A DNA stretch of 64,000 nucleotides from Formicarius rufipectus (taxonomy: Eukaryota; Chordata; Aves; Passeriformes; Formicariidae). Location: contig VXAU01003708.1 in NCBI GenBank assembly GCA_013399695.1, positions 1,029,114 to 1,093,113 on the forward strand. The letters are read 5' to 3'. Every line of letters starts with the position of its first letter. Position 1 is the first letter of the stretch. Under the pieces are notes generated by a model that was given only the letters and a program-made list of their open reading frames with translations, was not told the origin of the DNA and did not search any database. Made by a program: the position numbers and the translations under genes. Shown here one piece after another: positions 12,474 through 26,070 of the stretch.

Positions 12474-15400
12474 GGTCGATCAGTAAATAATACACTTTTG
12501 AAATTGTCTAACTACATATTTACACTTGTCAACTCTCATACACTTCAGTGACAGAATTTAAAAGAAACACTGTAAAAAACTGTAAGAACATTAAACCACA
12601 AAAACATTATGCTGAAGTAGTATTAAGGTTTGACTTAAACCCACAAAAACATGGGAATTTCAGGTTAAGGCTGAAATCTCTGAAAATGACAGTGTCTTTA
12701 GCTCACTGAGCTGAGCCCCAGTGCCTGCAGTGGTCCAGGCAAAGCAGGGGATGAGGCAGGGTTGGGAAGGAAGGCAGGAGACCACGGGGTAGTGGTGATC
12801 TGCATGAGAACAGAGCCACTGGGGAAGGCTCTGGCCACCAAATTCATGGGTGAGAGCCAGCCCACCAGCAGCACTTAGCTGTTCAGCAGGACACCATTTG
12901 ATGGTATTTTATAAAAACAAAGCTTGGGCCTTTCTCTGTTTATTCAGATGAAATTCCCAATTAAGTTGAGAAAAATTAGTCTTCACTTATTTCAGAAGAG
13001 GCCCTGTTGAGACACTGGGAGTTTTCCCTCGATGAAACACATGGAGAAAAACTTCAGGCTTTGACCCTAAAAAGGCATTGTCTAAAAAATATGTTAAACA
13101 AACATGACAGTGGATCATTAATATCCCAAAGAGTCACTCCATGTGGGGGAAAAAAAAAAAGACTGGGAAGCAAGATGTTTTTTCAACAGTAAAATAATGG
13201 GCTTGGCGATGTCTTTTTTAATTGATAATTCTGTGCCTCTTGTTCAGCTGTAGTCACTTTTGCTCTGAGCAGTGGGGGCAGCAACTTTATTGGTTCCAGT
13301 GGAGCTCTGCTGAAAACAATAAGCATCAAGCTCCCAAACGCCGTCTGTCTTTCTGTGAGGGTCACATCCTGCTGGCCTGGAGTCAAGGGGATATTAAATG
13401 CTTAGGAGATGTCAAGAGCATCCCCAGGCCCACAGCACCTCCTCTGCAACAAAAGGAGCCCAAACACTTCAGACTCTCTGAAGTCCTGAACCACACTTTA
13501 AAAAGCAATGATGGATATTTTCCTAGACCAAAGGTCTTCCTTTCATATGTATCTATATCTATCTCCTTGCTCAAACTTTTCTATTACCAAGCTTGTGAGA
13601 ACAAAATCCATAAAGGTTTGGCAGGGCAGGCTCTTGAAGCTGTTTGAAGACACCACCACCACACCCCTGTCAAGAGGGAATTACAGCTCGGTTTTACAGT
13701 CAACTCTCCCCTCGACTGGCTGATGACAGAGCAGCCTCCCTCTCTGCTCAGCATCTGGGATTTTACAGCCGCTCTGTATAAATGGGATTTTCATGACAAA
13801 CAACTCTATATTCGGTTTCCTTGTATATCTGAACGTGAGAATGATCTCTTAAGGCTCTGCTGGGAAGAAGTATTAATGAAGACAAAGAGTATTTCAGGCT
13901 GTTTTCCCCAGGAAAATTATCATGATGACAGTATAAAGACTTTGTCCTGCACAGGTATTTCCAGACCACATCCTCCTGCCAAAGCAGCCCTCCAGGACTC
14001 CCCTGTGTGTGTGACTCTCACAGCCCCCTCTCCGTGGCCACCATCCCACCACCCCACAGCCACCTGACGAGGACAGAATCTGCCATCAGCTCGTAGAGCT
14101 TTCCCCAGCTTCTCATTTCATAAGCCCTCCCTGGAGATATTTGCTTTTGTCTAAATATTATACACCACAGTATGACAAAGACTTAATAAACCCTGTTGCC
14201 TTTTCACTTTGTGCAGCCTCTGTCTCCACTCACCCCACCTCACAGCTCATGCAAATGTCAGAGTAAGAGCAGTTCTTACATCTCCCTGGGTCACCCCACA
14301 GTGGTATCAGCAAAGGTAAACAAACTACTGAAGTCTGGGTATTTTTATTTCAGATGGCATGTACATCACTGGATGAAAGCTAGCAATAAACTGGTAACAT
14401 GAGGGCAGCTTAATTAAGTTTCCTCCCCCAGCTCTGTGTTCCCTCGATGCAGCAGAGCTGACATAACCCTACAGAGTAAGGGGGGAAAATAAACCCAAAG
14501 AGATATAAATATTCCCCCCAAAGTCACTTTTCCTTAAAGATACTTGGCCAGCAGAAAGGAAAAAGCATTTCCCTACCAAAGGCAAAAATCTTCACCTGTA
14601 AGAACTCAGGAGATCAGACACCTCGAGCACCTGGAATGCCCAGAAGCTCCACACGGGACACCCCAATGGAGCAGAACCTGGGATACAGATGATGTTCCAT
14701 TCCTGCCAGACCACATACACTTCTCAAACAACCACCAGAGCAAGAGCTTCTTCCCAGGGCTCAAATCAGAAAATTACTGTGTAGAGCTGAAAGCCCTCAG
14801 AAAGATGGGTTTTTAAGAGCAGGAGCTCCAGCTGCCACCTAATTGTCTGACCAGTGGGTGCCCCAAACCCACAAGCTCCTCACACCATTATCCCCTGGCA
14901 GAAAGGTGTTATGTGCTCCCACTCGTCCCTCTCTGCCTCCTTGTTTAAAGCTTCCTGGCTTCTGGTGAGGAGATGATTCTACCTTGCTCTACCTTTCTCT
15001 CCATCACGCCGGTGTCTGTGAGGACTGGTGAGAAAACGTTCCCACGGCTCTTACACTTCCACAGCATCCATTTCTGAGGCCCTTATGGGGAAAAAAAGGC
15101 CGTCCCCCATCTCCTGCTGGTGATAGTTTTATCAGATAATAGCAGGAAGCAGGAATGATCCTGTAAAGCTGCCACCAATACCCAGAGGTGTCTGAACTGC
15201 AGCAGACACAGATCATGCCCACTGCATTCACCCACCACCAGGCAAAGTGTGAGCACCATCCAAAGGGACCTGCAAAGCCTGGATAGTAAAGAGGACATAA
15301 TTAACCTGCCATGAGCAACTGCTTGGCTTTTCCCATTCACATTGTAATTTTTCATATTTAAGTTAAAACCTGCTGAAATTCAACAGCTGCAGACACAGCA

Positions 15401-18147
15401 GTGCCAAGGAAAAGGAGCCTCTGATCCCTAAGAGGGACTTCCTTCCATGCTGGCTTGACACACAAAATCCACTTCTTCAGTTGCGTCTTCTTCTCACCTA
15501 GACGTGGTATGGAAGAAAACTTGAAGGAAGCTGAGAAAGCATTCCTGAGATCACATACTGAGGCCTTGGTTCATAAGAGCTTTGATACCAAGTTCTGCCC
15601 CTGTGCCACGCCAGCATGCACAGGTTCTCACCCCTTCCCAAAGCACCAGCACCTCCATCTTCAACAGCCTAAGAACTGTCCTGATCAATAAAAACACAGT
15701 TACTGCAACACAGAACTCCACCTATAAACCCCACTCTGCACTGCCAACACTGCACCCAAAGAGGTACAGGAGCTGTTGAGCAGTTTGTTGTACACACACC
15801 TGCAATTCGTGCCAACTCCCAACTTCAGACACCACAGGAATCTCTGCTGTGCCACTCCTGGCTCGAAGTGTGCCTTCTACCAGGGGATTTTAATCATGCT
15901 TTCACAACTTCTGATGAGCCAGGATGAAGCCTTGAAGACAAAAGCTCAGGACTTAAAAGTTCATCACGTTCACAGAGAAAATTCTTTTTCTGTTATGTGA
16001 TTTATTGGAATAAGGATATTATTTGGATGATAAAACAGATTACTTTAAAAACTGTCCCAAGGAATCACAGACATAGCAAAGTCAGGGCTTGTTTTGCTAC
16101 TGCCACAACAACAACAATTTTCTATGTGTTTTTCTAATTACAAAGCAATAAAAAATACCACAGATTTGGTCCGGATAGAAGTCTACAGCAAAGCCTTCAA
16201 TTTAGGTGTGAGAAGACTTTTTTTTTTTTACTAAGAAGGCATGAAATTCCCCTGTCTCCTGGTGACAAGAAATGCCCTCTGATGCCCCAGGTCCTTCAGG
16301 ACAAAGCCAAAGTAGAAATTATTTTCAACACTAATATGTACATGGAGTAACATGGTTAACATCATCCAGTGAATTTAGATCCACCTACACAGTATAAATA
16401 TATCTAGATAAACTGTCACCTTCAGCAGAATTCATTAAAATAATGTTGTATCTTCCTTGTTAAATGTAATTTTTTTAATTGAAATTTAATCTTACTACAT
16501 TATTTGGTAGATTTTTAATTGACATTTGTAGTAATTAATTGGTAAGCATTACAGCTTTGTCTGAAGAATTTAAAACTAAATTTGACATCGAGATTGGCCA
16601 GCCACTGCTGTGAGGTGCCTGCTGGGAGCATTTCATCATCCTCCCAGCCCCTCCTGCTGATCAGAGGTGGGAGATGATGGTCTCCTTCTTACAGTCATGA
16701 ATTACATTACTAATGTATTCCATTACCACCACGCAAATGTCATGTTAATTCCTGATCATCATCAAGTCATACAATGGTTTCCACGCTGGCACCCAGCCAA
16801 TTAGCGGTGTGGAAAAATATTCCTCCAATTATATAACTTGAATTAGGTTAAGGACTCAAGAGAAAGCAAAATAAATGCTTTGAAAATACTTCTGAGATAA
16901 AATGTAAGTTGACACTGTCTTCATGTGCTATAGCCGATGTTATACAATCTGATAGGCAGCTGCCAACATTCATAACTGTTTATTAAATCTAGCCTCTCTT
17001 TATGGTGGCAGCTAAGATCTGTATTTTTACCAATATTAGGTTCATTGTGTTATGAAAAAAGACCAAAATACTTAGGAGCATTCACACCAGCTTATAAAAC
17101 TTACATTATGTAGTTTATTAAATTGTTAAAATTACTTCTTCTCTCCTCCCCCCGCCACAAAGAAAGTTCTATGGACAGAAAAGTTTCAGGAAAACAAAGT
17201 CTTTCTGTAGCCACTGATGCTTTAAGGAGCAAGGGAGATTCTGTGAGGACAGAGGTGGCATGTCCAGGCTGCTGCCAGCTCTCCCAAGAAGCAGCTCTGT
17301 CAGAGGATGCTGGGCTTGGTTCCTGGAGCTCCCTCCATTCCCCTCATCCCACTGACACACAGCCCGGGGGAACCCACTCCTGCTCCACAGCTCCTTTGGC
17401 TCTTGCTCCCTGGCTGTTACAAGAAGCATCACTGGCAGAGATAGCACACTGAGAAACCAGGAACCAGAGGAGAGGATGAAGATGGAATTGTGGCAAGGAA
17501 AGGACCCCACAAAGCCTGGTGGAAGTGCCTCTGGCTGGGCAGGGATACAGCAGGATCCCAAGAGCACCGAGCTGTTCCTTCAACTCACGGCACCACCAAG
17601 TCTTTAGTACCACCCCATTATTTTGATTTGTTCCATTCTTAACTCAATTTATCGTACAAGCATGGTTATCTCCAATTTAAAAACGTACACAGCACCAGCT
17701 CCTTGACTTTGAAAATTTATAACTATGAGCAATTTGTTAAAAACCTTTTACCGTATCTTTCTGTCTCATTTTCCGAGGTGCTGCAATGAGGCAATTCACT
17801 GTTCTGGCTGCTTACCCCAGATGACCTTTGCCTGCCATAAAATGGTATACAACCAAATGCTCTGCTTTAAATAAAACCCTTGCCTCTTTGAAGGGCCCTA
17901 CATATTCAGTCAACACAATCAGCAGAAACCACATTTGGTTACTCAATAAGCTGGAAACTTTTAAAACGCGTACGGCGGTGAATGAATTCCTGACATCACC
18001 AGGGACACTCGAGTGGGGAACAAGAGAGACTGCTGAGAAGTGGCTCTTGCTGCAGCCAGAGAAAGGATCACTCCTTTAAGTTGAACTCTCAAGGAAAACG
18101 AGAACAAAAACTGAATTAGCTCGACACGTACCCTGTGCAGTCAGCAC

Positions 18148-18160
18148 ATTGCTAGGCAAC
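18148..18160 (-). promoter_or_regulatory. RFX X-box-like motif
   Basis: The plus strand reads ATTGCTAGGCAAC, so the minus strand reads GTTGCCTAGCAAT. This fits the palindromic RFX X-box (GTTGCC, two-base spacer, GCAAC) except for the last base. It differs by only one base from the 13-mer at 35581-35593. Function is inferred from motif resemblance only. Confidence 0.35.
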
Positions 18161-21100
18161 TTACCATCTCTTGATAGAATTATGGTGGAGGGCTGGTCGT
18201 ACATCAGGGTTAAGATGAACACAAGCACCAGTTTGGGCCAACTGCTCCTTTCCAGTGGGAATGCTCAAAGCTTGGTCATTTCCTATTATTATTTTGCAAT
18301 ATTTTCTAAGCATCCGTAGAGAGCCTAATGCATTCAGAAGGTATTTTAAAGCTATTATGTGACATGAAAATTTTAAGATAACTGGAAGTAAGTGAATTTT
18401 AGAAGGAATAGCACAAGCCTTTTCCTTTGTTCAAGCCAGCACTTGGAGAGAGTTAACAATCCTTCTTCTCATTGCTTTTATTTTTTAATAGTGAAGGTAT
18501 CCAGCGAGCACACTACTCAAACACTTTATCTCTCCTCCAGATGCTGGTTGGCTACAACTCCATAACTCTGTAACTCAACATGGTATTTCAAGAGGATGCT
18601 TCAACCCTCCCAGTCCTTCCATCTGCCACCACCGAGACCAAAGCGTCCTTACAGGCAGTGCCATGGGGCTGTGACATGACCCACACATGCCGCATTTCTC
18701 CCATGCCAGCCTTAGGAGGGCCTCAATCTCTAATAGCACTTGGTCGGTAAGATTCAGACCCCAGGCATTATTTACACTTATTAAAGAGGCATTAAGGACA
18801 TGCAGAGTGCTTTAAATCAAGGCATGTACCTGGCACGTAACCCCACGTTTCCCATGCATACTTCACAGGCACAAAGAAATAATTTATTATCTAACCACCG
18901 TGATTAAAATCAATTGATTCATATGTGACAGAGCAGTGAGAAATTCTTGCATGACTGGAGAAGTCTGAAATTGGTCCCTGTTTGGGGATCTCAGTCATAT
19001 CAGTGAGGTTGGTAATTCAGACACGAAGGAAATGGGAAGAATCCCCCTCCTGCATACACACTCTGAGCTGCCATATGGGTTTATTCAACTGTTTACTACA
19101 CCAGTCGGTAAAAACTGAACAGCTATTATAATCTTTACTAAATGACATGGTAATTATGCTACCTCTGGAAAAAAAGAGAAAAAATGAGAAGTTAAAAAAA
19201 AAAAATCACAATTCACTGATGTGCGAATTTCCCAGGTTTTATAATCTTTGAATTGAAATGCACTTTCCAACATACAGAGGGATATTCAATATATAATAGA
19301 AATCTGAATTTATTTTAAAAAACAATTTGTGCTCCCAATTCCTACACAATTTAATTATGCTGATGTCCTGGGTTTGAAAGATTTCTTACGTAGACCTTCC
19401 GATTTTGCTGTAAAATCAGATGGTTCTTGTTTTCCAAAACTAGTATTACCCCTCCTCTCACCCCAGTTACAAAGAGAGACAATCAGAAGCAGGCAGGTGA
19501 GAGGGCACAAAACACTCCCCATGCCAGGTTGTGGGGGGGAAGGGACAGCTGGGAAAGGCACAACCACCACTCCCATGGCACAAAAGGGACCAAGAGGCTT
19601 CTCAGCTGGGAAAGGAAAACTGGCAATTAACAGAGAAGGTGCTGTCCCATACCACCCTCTCAAGCCTGACCAAAAGTGGGTATCAGAGGCTTTGTCCCTG
19701 TGTTGCTCCAGGCTGGGCATCGCAGCACCAAGGCCATGCTGCAGCACACAAGACAGCCCTCCTGTGTACCAGTGACACCATTTTGTCACTGGGATGCAAG
19801 TGCAGCAAACAGTGGAGCTAATTATTTGTTGGCAATGGCTCCTCTGAGAGTCCATCAAGTGACACATGATGGCAAAGGGACCCCTCCATATTCATATTTA
19901 ATCATGACATGCATTGCCCACGTGAGCATGCTTAGACCCTGGCTACCTTCACGGCTTCAGCTTTGGGCCTCACAGCTTATAGGATCTGAGGGGAAGAAGG
20001 GAAGGGAGGGAGTATTTTTTTCTGTATTGAAAATATTTGGTATCTCTGCTATTTCAAGACAATGCAAGCAGTTTTGGGTTTAAGAACAGTGGAGACTTGC
20101 TTTTGAACATAGGCAATACAAAAACTAAACCCAACCTCCCACCATATTAAGAAGGAGAGAAAAGAGTGAGGGGAAGAGAGCACGTAAGAAAGAGCAAGTG
20201 AGAGTTACTGCAAACTCAGGTTTGACAACTCACCAGTTCTACTTGCCAGCATCACACATATCCATTCATGACTCAGGGCAAATACAGGAAAGGATTGGAA
20301 CCCTTCTCATGGCAAATGAGTCTGGAAGCTGCAGTCACTCAGGAAAAAGCGTTCTCAGGAGACTGAAAGACAAAAAAATGTTTGAACACTTCACTCAGAT
20401 TCATATCAAAGCCCATCATTCTCCTCTGAAAATAAAAGGTGGTTATAAACACTGGAGGTGGGGGGAGCACTATAGGAACATGTCTACATATCAAACATTA
20501 TCACACAGCAGACTTTATTTGGCTTTAAATAAAACCAAAACTTACAATATTAAGAAAGGTTTTTAGAGACATGCTTATTTCACATTTGCAATGTGCTCCT
20601 CCGACAGGCAAGCTTATGTTCCTCCTAAATACCAAAATGTGTCACCATCCAAAAGCAGATTCTGCTCAAAAACACTGCACTGAGCACATAATCCAGATAC
20701 TTTAACCTACTTTGCATTATCAAAATATAACACTTTCTGAATTTCTGAACTATTTACTCTCTGTCTTCACTTACTGCATCCTGATAAACCTTAACAAAAT
20801 GTAGAATCTCTTGTTAGCATTAATCTTTCCTCTGAGATAAGGAAAAACACATAGAAAAAACTATTTGATGTTCAGGGTGGAAAGGCAAAATTTGCAAACA
20901 TCAGTTAAGAAATACCAATTAGTATGTTTTTTTCCCCAGCTATTAGTAACACAGATTGAGCTTAAGCTTAGCTCAGAGGAAGCTGCTCCCTGTACAAATG
21001 AAACCTCCATCTTACTAATAAGGGTATTGTAAAATAAGATGTATAGTATCTTCACTGATAAAGCATCTGCACTGTGTCACAACTCATACTCAGAAATGCA

Positions 21101-22054
21101 ACCAGAGGTGCTCCTGGGGTTCTGCATCACACCCAAGAAACCACAGAGGATTCAAATGGCAGGCCTGGTGCCTGCCCAAAGTGGAGAAAAGGCACTCACT
21201 GCCCAACAGATGCACCTGGAAGAGCCCCTGCTCCCTGGACCACTACATGACAGGGACCTGCAGCAATAAACCCCAGTGGGGAAAACTAACTTTGCAGTGG
21301 AACAAACTGTCCTGAAGGACTGGAGTAAATAAGAACCTGAAAAGCAAAAATCACACATGCTGCTTCTGACTTGTTCATCCCCCAGCCATCCTCCCTCCAT
21401 GCACAAGGCTGCTCCCATCCTTCCCACATGTACCAGTGCTCTGACAGTGGCAACTACTGCCATCTCCAAATTGGCATCATGGAGCTGATTATTCTGGCAG
21501 TCCACAGCAGCCTTCCTGAGGAACATCTGGAAGCTTCTGTCTTAGCATGAAATTTTGTAAGACAAAATTCAGGTACTTCTCTGGCCCTGGGGCTTTCTCC
21601 TGTTCTTTGCAGAATGCAATGCAACGGCTCAAAGATCACAAGAGTTCAGAAATCTAAATATAGGGATTGTGTGACCCTATTACAAAACTGTGCTGCACAA
21701 TAAAAATAGATCCAAAAGGGGTTTTTAAACAGCATTTGTACTAAACATGACTGCTTTCTTGGACACTCTGAAACACCTGCAAACCAAAAGTGACCTGCAT
21801 CTTGTACCAGTTTTTATTCATGAGGAGCAGAGCACTTGAGACAAGCAATGGAGCTGTGTCAGAGACACATATCCGAGCCTTGCTTTATTGCTGGGCTTGA
21901 TGACAGATATGCAGATGGGTTTGTAGCCGAGCAAAAAGCTGCATCTCCGTATGCCGGGGCAAGATTTCTCCAGCTGACCTGCTGCACTGCAGCATTCATC
22001 AGCTGCTTAGTGATCTTTATCCATGGTACCTCTGTAGAGCAGGGAAGTACCACT

Positions 22055-22084
22055 AGCCCTGTTTAGAAGATGAATTGAGGCTCA
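22055..22084 (-). repeat. Possible MIR or L2 core remnant
   Basis: CCCTGTTTAGAAGATGA followed by TTGAGGCTCA resembles the CCATTTTACAGATGAGGAAACTGAGGCTCA core shared by MIR and L2 elements in antisense orientation. Only about 30 bases are recognisable and there is a small internal deletion relative to that core, so this may be coincidence. Confidence 0.2.
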
Positions 22085-22844
22085 TTTTGGCTAATGCTTA
22101 CTTAAAAGAGTTCATGTTCAAGACTTCTGAAGCAAAATTACTGTCTAAATTATATATTTGGTCTGCAGCGGATGAGGACTACAAGGTACAAAGCACTGTC
22201 CTCGCCTCCAGGTCACTCTTCACCTCCACATCCCTCCTCAAGCATAGGGAATATCTTTGCATTGTTTAGCCAACAAGGAGATCTGAAAGCTGGGAGGGTT
22301 TCTACACATGGAACTAGTCCTGGGAGTAGGTAGAGACATCCCATCCAGCCTCGCCTTAACTCTTGACAGTGCACATGGAAAAATGGATTCATCTTGCACC
22401 ATCAAAAATTGACCTCACCGTAACAGCCCACAAAATATTTCTTCAGCCAGGTTTCCCAAGGGAACAAAGCTTGTACGATCACTGTGTACTCCTTCTGCCC
22501 AGCCCCAACCCGCATCTTTAGAATCCCTTGGATTAACGGGAGCGGCGAGCTCCCAAAGACACGAGTTCTCACGGCATTAAACGCTGGGGCTTGCACCACT
22601 TGAGGCCTCCAAACCCATCTGATCAGCTGCCTTCAGGAGCCAGCTGGCTCACTGGCAGCTCCAGGCTGAGCCCAGCACAGAGGTTGCCTGCCAAGGAGGG
22701 AGCCCAGCATGGCCTGAGGGCACAGAGGCAGTTCAGGCACTTCCATGGACCTCAACGCTGGAGAACCTGTGGAAACTACTTGTACTGCTGAGGGGAAGGG
22801 TGGAGGAGGGAGAGGAACAGATTATAGATTGGTTCTGATAAAAT

Positions 22845-22952
22845 GAAGCCTTTAATGATCTACCCACACACTCGAGTTCGATCTGGCATTGACAAATTGA
22901 AGCTTTTAATGATGTGCCCACACATCTGAGTTGGCCACTCCTCTTCCACAAC
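22845..22952. repeat. Imperfect 54-bp tandem duplication
   Basis: Two adjacent copies begin GAAGCCTTTAATGATCTACC (22845) and GAAGCTTTTAATGATGTGCC (22899), and both continue with CCACACA and a GAGTT element. The period is 54 bp, a multiple of three, so an open frame on the minus strand continues through both copies. I do not recognise a protein in it. It looks like a local replication-slippage duplication that has since diverged. Confidence 0.7.
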
Positions 22953-25579
22953 CTGCACGAAAATAGCATGCTGGGTTAAAGGCACAAACTCTGGGAATGC
23001 TGCAACATGAGTAAAACTGTTGATCGCTCTTTGACAAACCTTATCCAAAAGAGTCTTCGACGGCACCTCCAACACAGCCCTTGTGTGCTGCCCTGCTCCC
23101 ATACGGATTCTTCGAGGGCCACAGCTCAATAAGGGGCAATGAGATGCAGCAGCCTTAGCATAACTCAAGTACCAAGTCAATCAAACCCTGGAACAGGAAT
23201 CCAGGCTTCATTAATTCCAGCAATCACAACGTTTTTATTATCACTGTATTAATCAGAATAGGAAACCTATTAATCTGCCCCCAACAAAAATTAATCTTCA
23301 TAATATTGAACAGATTTGAAAGACAAGTTTTAATATTTCACTATTTAAAACTCAAAGGCAGGAGGAGCACACAGCTCAGACGATCCGGCAAATCACTACA
23401 GACTTCATCTCATCAGCATGAGGCCCCTCACCTTTCCCTGATGGTCCCAGTCCTCTTTCTGCATCTCCACCCAGGGTCTGCTCCTCCTGGGGCTCTTGAA
23501 GGAACTGAGAGCATCATTTCATACAAACTACAAAACTGGTCACAGTCCTTGATGCATCAAAGAGCTGTCAAGAGTTTAGGTTGTGACCTAAGGAACAACT
23601 CAGTGCATCTCATCCAGCAGTGCCTGGGTGGCACAGGCTGGAAGTGTCACCCCACGCCAAGGGCTGCCTGGGTACCAGGGGGCTTTGCACCAGGCAGCAG
23701 ACGCATCAGTGTGTGCCCAGGGGAATGAGAAGAGGTGCAGTGGAGGAAAAGGCAGGCGGCTGCATAACAGAAAGTGTGAAATCCCTCTGCTCCACTGGAG
23801 CGAGTCAGGGATTGCCAAATGGATCTGTCTGGGTTACCTGCCTGACCTTCCCCACTGCAGCAAAGCCCCCCAGGCCACTACAACGAGCTGCAAAACCCCA
23901 CTGCTACCAGACCAGATGGGCCATGAGAACTGAGCCCAGAGAAGGGAGCAAACAGGTGGCAGAGATCTTATGAAATGATGGCAAGGAGCAGGAAAGTCAG
24001 AAAGGGGCTGTGGAAATAAAAATGAGTGACAAACACGACTGAAAAAAGAGGGAAAGGACCCAAAGCACCTCCAGAGTCCCATGCCCTGAAGGGGTGGGTG
24101 ACACGATGAGCACACAGCTGCAGTTCCACTGCTGCTCTTCCATCAGCAACCGCTGATGGACACCTTATTTTGCCACTTGGCCAAACTGTGCTTAAAGCAG
24201 GTTTCCCCAACACATACACAGACACCACCCCCCCTCAGGATTACATTTGGCAGAGTCAAAGCCTGATCAAAGGCAGAACTTCAATCATCTCACGCACGAC
24301 TCACGTCAGGCTGTTTACTGACTGCAATGGAACTACAGAACTCTGTTTTAACTAATGATTTCTCAAAGCCATGTTGCACAAAAGAAAACAGGTTCAACTC
24401 GTACATCAGTGCCTAAGAGACCGCTCCAAAACAGACAACTGTATGAAAAGTTGTGCCCATGTATACATATATACAAAACTGTTTTTAAGTGACTGTTTTA
24501 AATTAGGATAAATCTGTGTTCCACCAATTAAGCTTTGAATGCACGGCTGATATCGTTCTCTATTTTAAACAAGTGGCATAATAAACCCAAAAATTCAAAT
24601 ATTTTAGAGAAAATACTTGGAGAGTTGAGACATTAATTTTGCCATATACAATCTGTTTCACAGGGATTTAAAAAGCGTTATTGCCACCCTGGGTACATTG
24701 GAATAAAGATGAAACACCATCCTTTCCTATTTCCATATTAAAAACTACATGCCTTCTTGATACAGACTACCCAGCTTGCTGATACATGACTGTTAAAAAC
24801 AATACAACCTGTCTAGAAAATGTAAAGCCCCAAACTATATGTGTCCTTGCACTCTAACAGGTTCTAAGTGGAAATAAAATGTACTGCTGGCTTGTTTTCC
24901 TCCCCTCCAGTGAGTGCCCTGGGGGAGTGGAGCCAGAGCAGCTTCCCAGGGCTCTGCTTAACCATGGAACTGTTTACCAGCCACCAGCACCATAAGCAAA
25001 ATAAAGGGAGGAAGATCAGTCTGGAAAGCTTTGGGACGTCAAGATGTTTTCATCCACATTGGGGTGGGGGGAAAAGCCCTAACATCCTTATTTCTATCTA
25101 ATGTATTTTGATTGTAGCTTGAGACATTCAGCAATTTCCTAAAATGCTTCAATACAGATCATTTTTTTTTCCAAAATAAATAACCTTTTCCCTTCCTCTC
25201 CCCCACTCTTTTTCCACCCCCTTTAAATACACTGCCATTAGAAACACATGCCCAAAGCATCCTTAAAAAGACCACAAAGGCTGCTTGCAAGGGGAACCGC
25301 ACTGCGCCGAGTGGCAACATTTGTTCTCCCCTTTCAGCTGGGATCCACCTCAACTTTTTGATGTTGGTTGGAGCTTTTATTTGCAAATAGAGCAGAGCTG
25401 CTCGGGGTGGAGGGCTCCTCCAGAGCATGCCATGTGGCCTGCACAGATGTTCCTTTTATTCCCGTGTCCCACAAGGCTCCGTGGCTCACTGGTGTTAAAC
25501 AGATTACGCAAGTAGAACACTTGATTTTGCATGTCCCCCTTTTTTTCCAACAGTTGTCTAATTTACTCAACTCATTCTG
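22953..25579. other. Gene-less stretch
   Basis: 23400-24150 is more GC-rich and dense with short overlapping frames on both strands, none family-like. 24360-24850 is AT-rich. No splice-bounded coding exon or identifiable transposon is visible. Confidence 0.55.
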
Positions 25580-25605
25580 CCCCCCTCCCCTCTCCCCCCG
25601 CCCCC
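25580..25605 (-). other. Strong G-quadruplex-forming tract (C-rich on plus strand)
   Basis: Runs of 6, 4, 6 and 5 C are separated by T, TCT and G. On the minus strand this gives four G-runs with loops of 1, 3 and 1 bases, which is the canonical quadruplex pattern with short loops, the most stable class. The assembly gap begins 27 bases downstream. Confidence 0.75.
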
Positions 25606-25632
25606 ACAATCACTATAGAAAACACAGAAAAA

Positions 25633-25672
25633 NNNNNNNNNNNNNNNNNNNNNNNNNNNNNNNNNNNNNNNN
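25633..25672. other. Assembly gap (40 N)
   Basis: Forty undetermined bases. The left flank is AACACAGAAAAA just after a C-rich quadruplex-prone tract, and the right flank is AAGGAAGC. The true missing length is unknown. Any open frame drawn across it is meaningless. Confidence 1.
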
Positions 25673-25890
25673 AAGGAAGCTTCTCCTTCAAGACCAGAAT
25701 TTGCAGGAATGCTCAGCATCTGCAAATAAGGCAGAAATGGAGAAGAACAAAATTTACTGGGACAGTAAAGTAACAAGCACATTAGACAGGTTCTGCTGAA
25801 AAAACTTCATCATATCCCAGTAACATCAGTCATTACAAGTATCATAATCTCTTGCCCTTATTTAGATGTCCAAATAAGAATTGAACTTTA

Positions 25891-25941
25891 TCCAAAAAAA
25901 CCCAAAAAAACAAAACCAAACCCCCCAAACAAAAACAAAAC
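25891..25941 (+). repeat. A/C-rich simple repeat (CAAAA-type)
   Basis: A 51-bp low-complexity run made only of A and C, apart from its extreme left edge. It contains CCAAAAAAA, CAAAACC and CAAAAACAAAAC units. It is probably a degenerate CAAAA microsatellite or a decayed retroposon tail. Confidence 0.8.
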
Positions 25942-26039
25942 TAACACCAATTATGGGTGCTAAGCATTTGAAAATCCTTGAAAATCTGGTCTTCAACTCG
26001 GTCACAAAGAAGGGGCTTAATTTCCCGGCTGTCAGGCAT

Positions 26040-26070
26040 CCCAATCAACAACTGAAGTCAATGGGATCTA
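26040..26070. repeat. Possible remnant of an old amniote palindromic repeat
   Basis: The core CAACTGAAGTCAATGGGAT matches the TGAAGTCAATGGGA motif that recurs at the centre of old palindromic, MITE-like repeats in birds, crocodilians and turtles. Only about 20 bases are diagnostic, so the assignment is tentative. It is one of three such cores in this window. Confidence 0.3.

Larger units (their letters stand above)
11185..22844. other. Gene-less stretch, mixed composition
   Basis: I see no gene. 11450-11960 is pyrimidine-rich. 12300-12700, 16400-17110 and 18880-19330 are AT-rich and look like slowly evolving non-coding DNA, but this is only an impression from composition and motif density. 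The 170-codon minus frame at 19355-19867 overlaps similarly long plus frames in the same GC-richer patch, which is typical of chance frames. A hairpin and an X-box-like site within it are listed separately. Confidence 0.55.

Noticed and set aside
25368..25799. Open frames crossing the N gap
   Set aside because: They depend on 40 unknown bases, so they carry no information.
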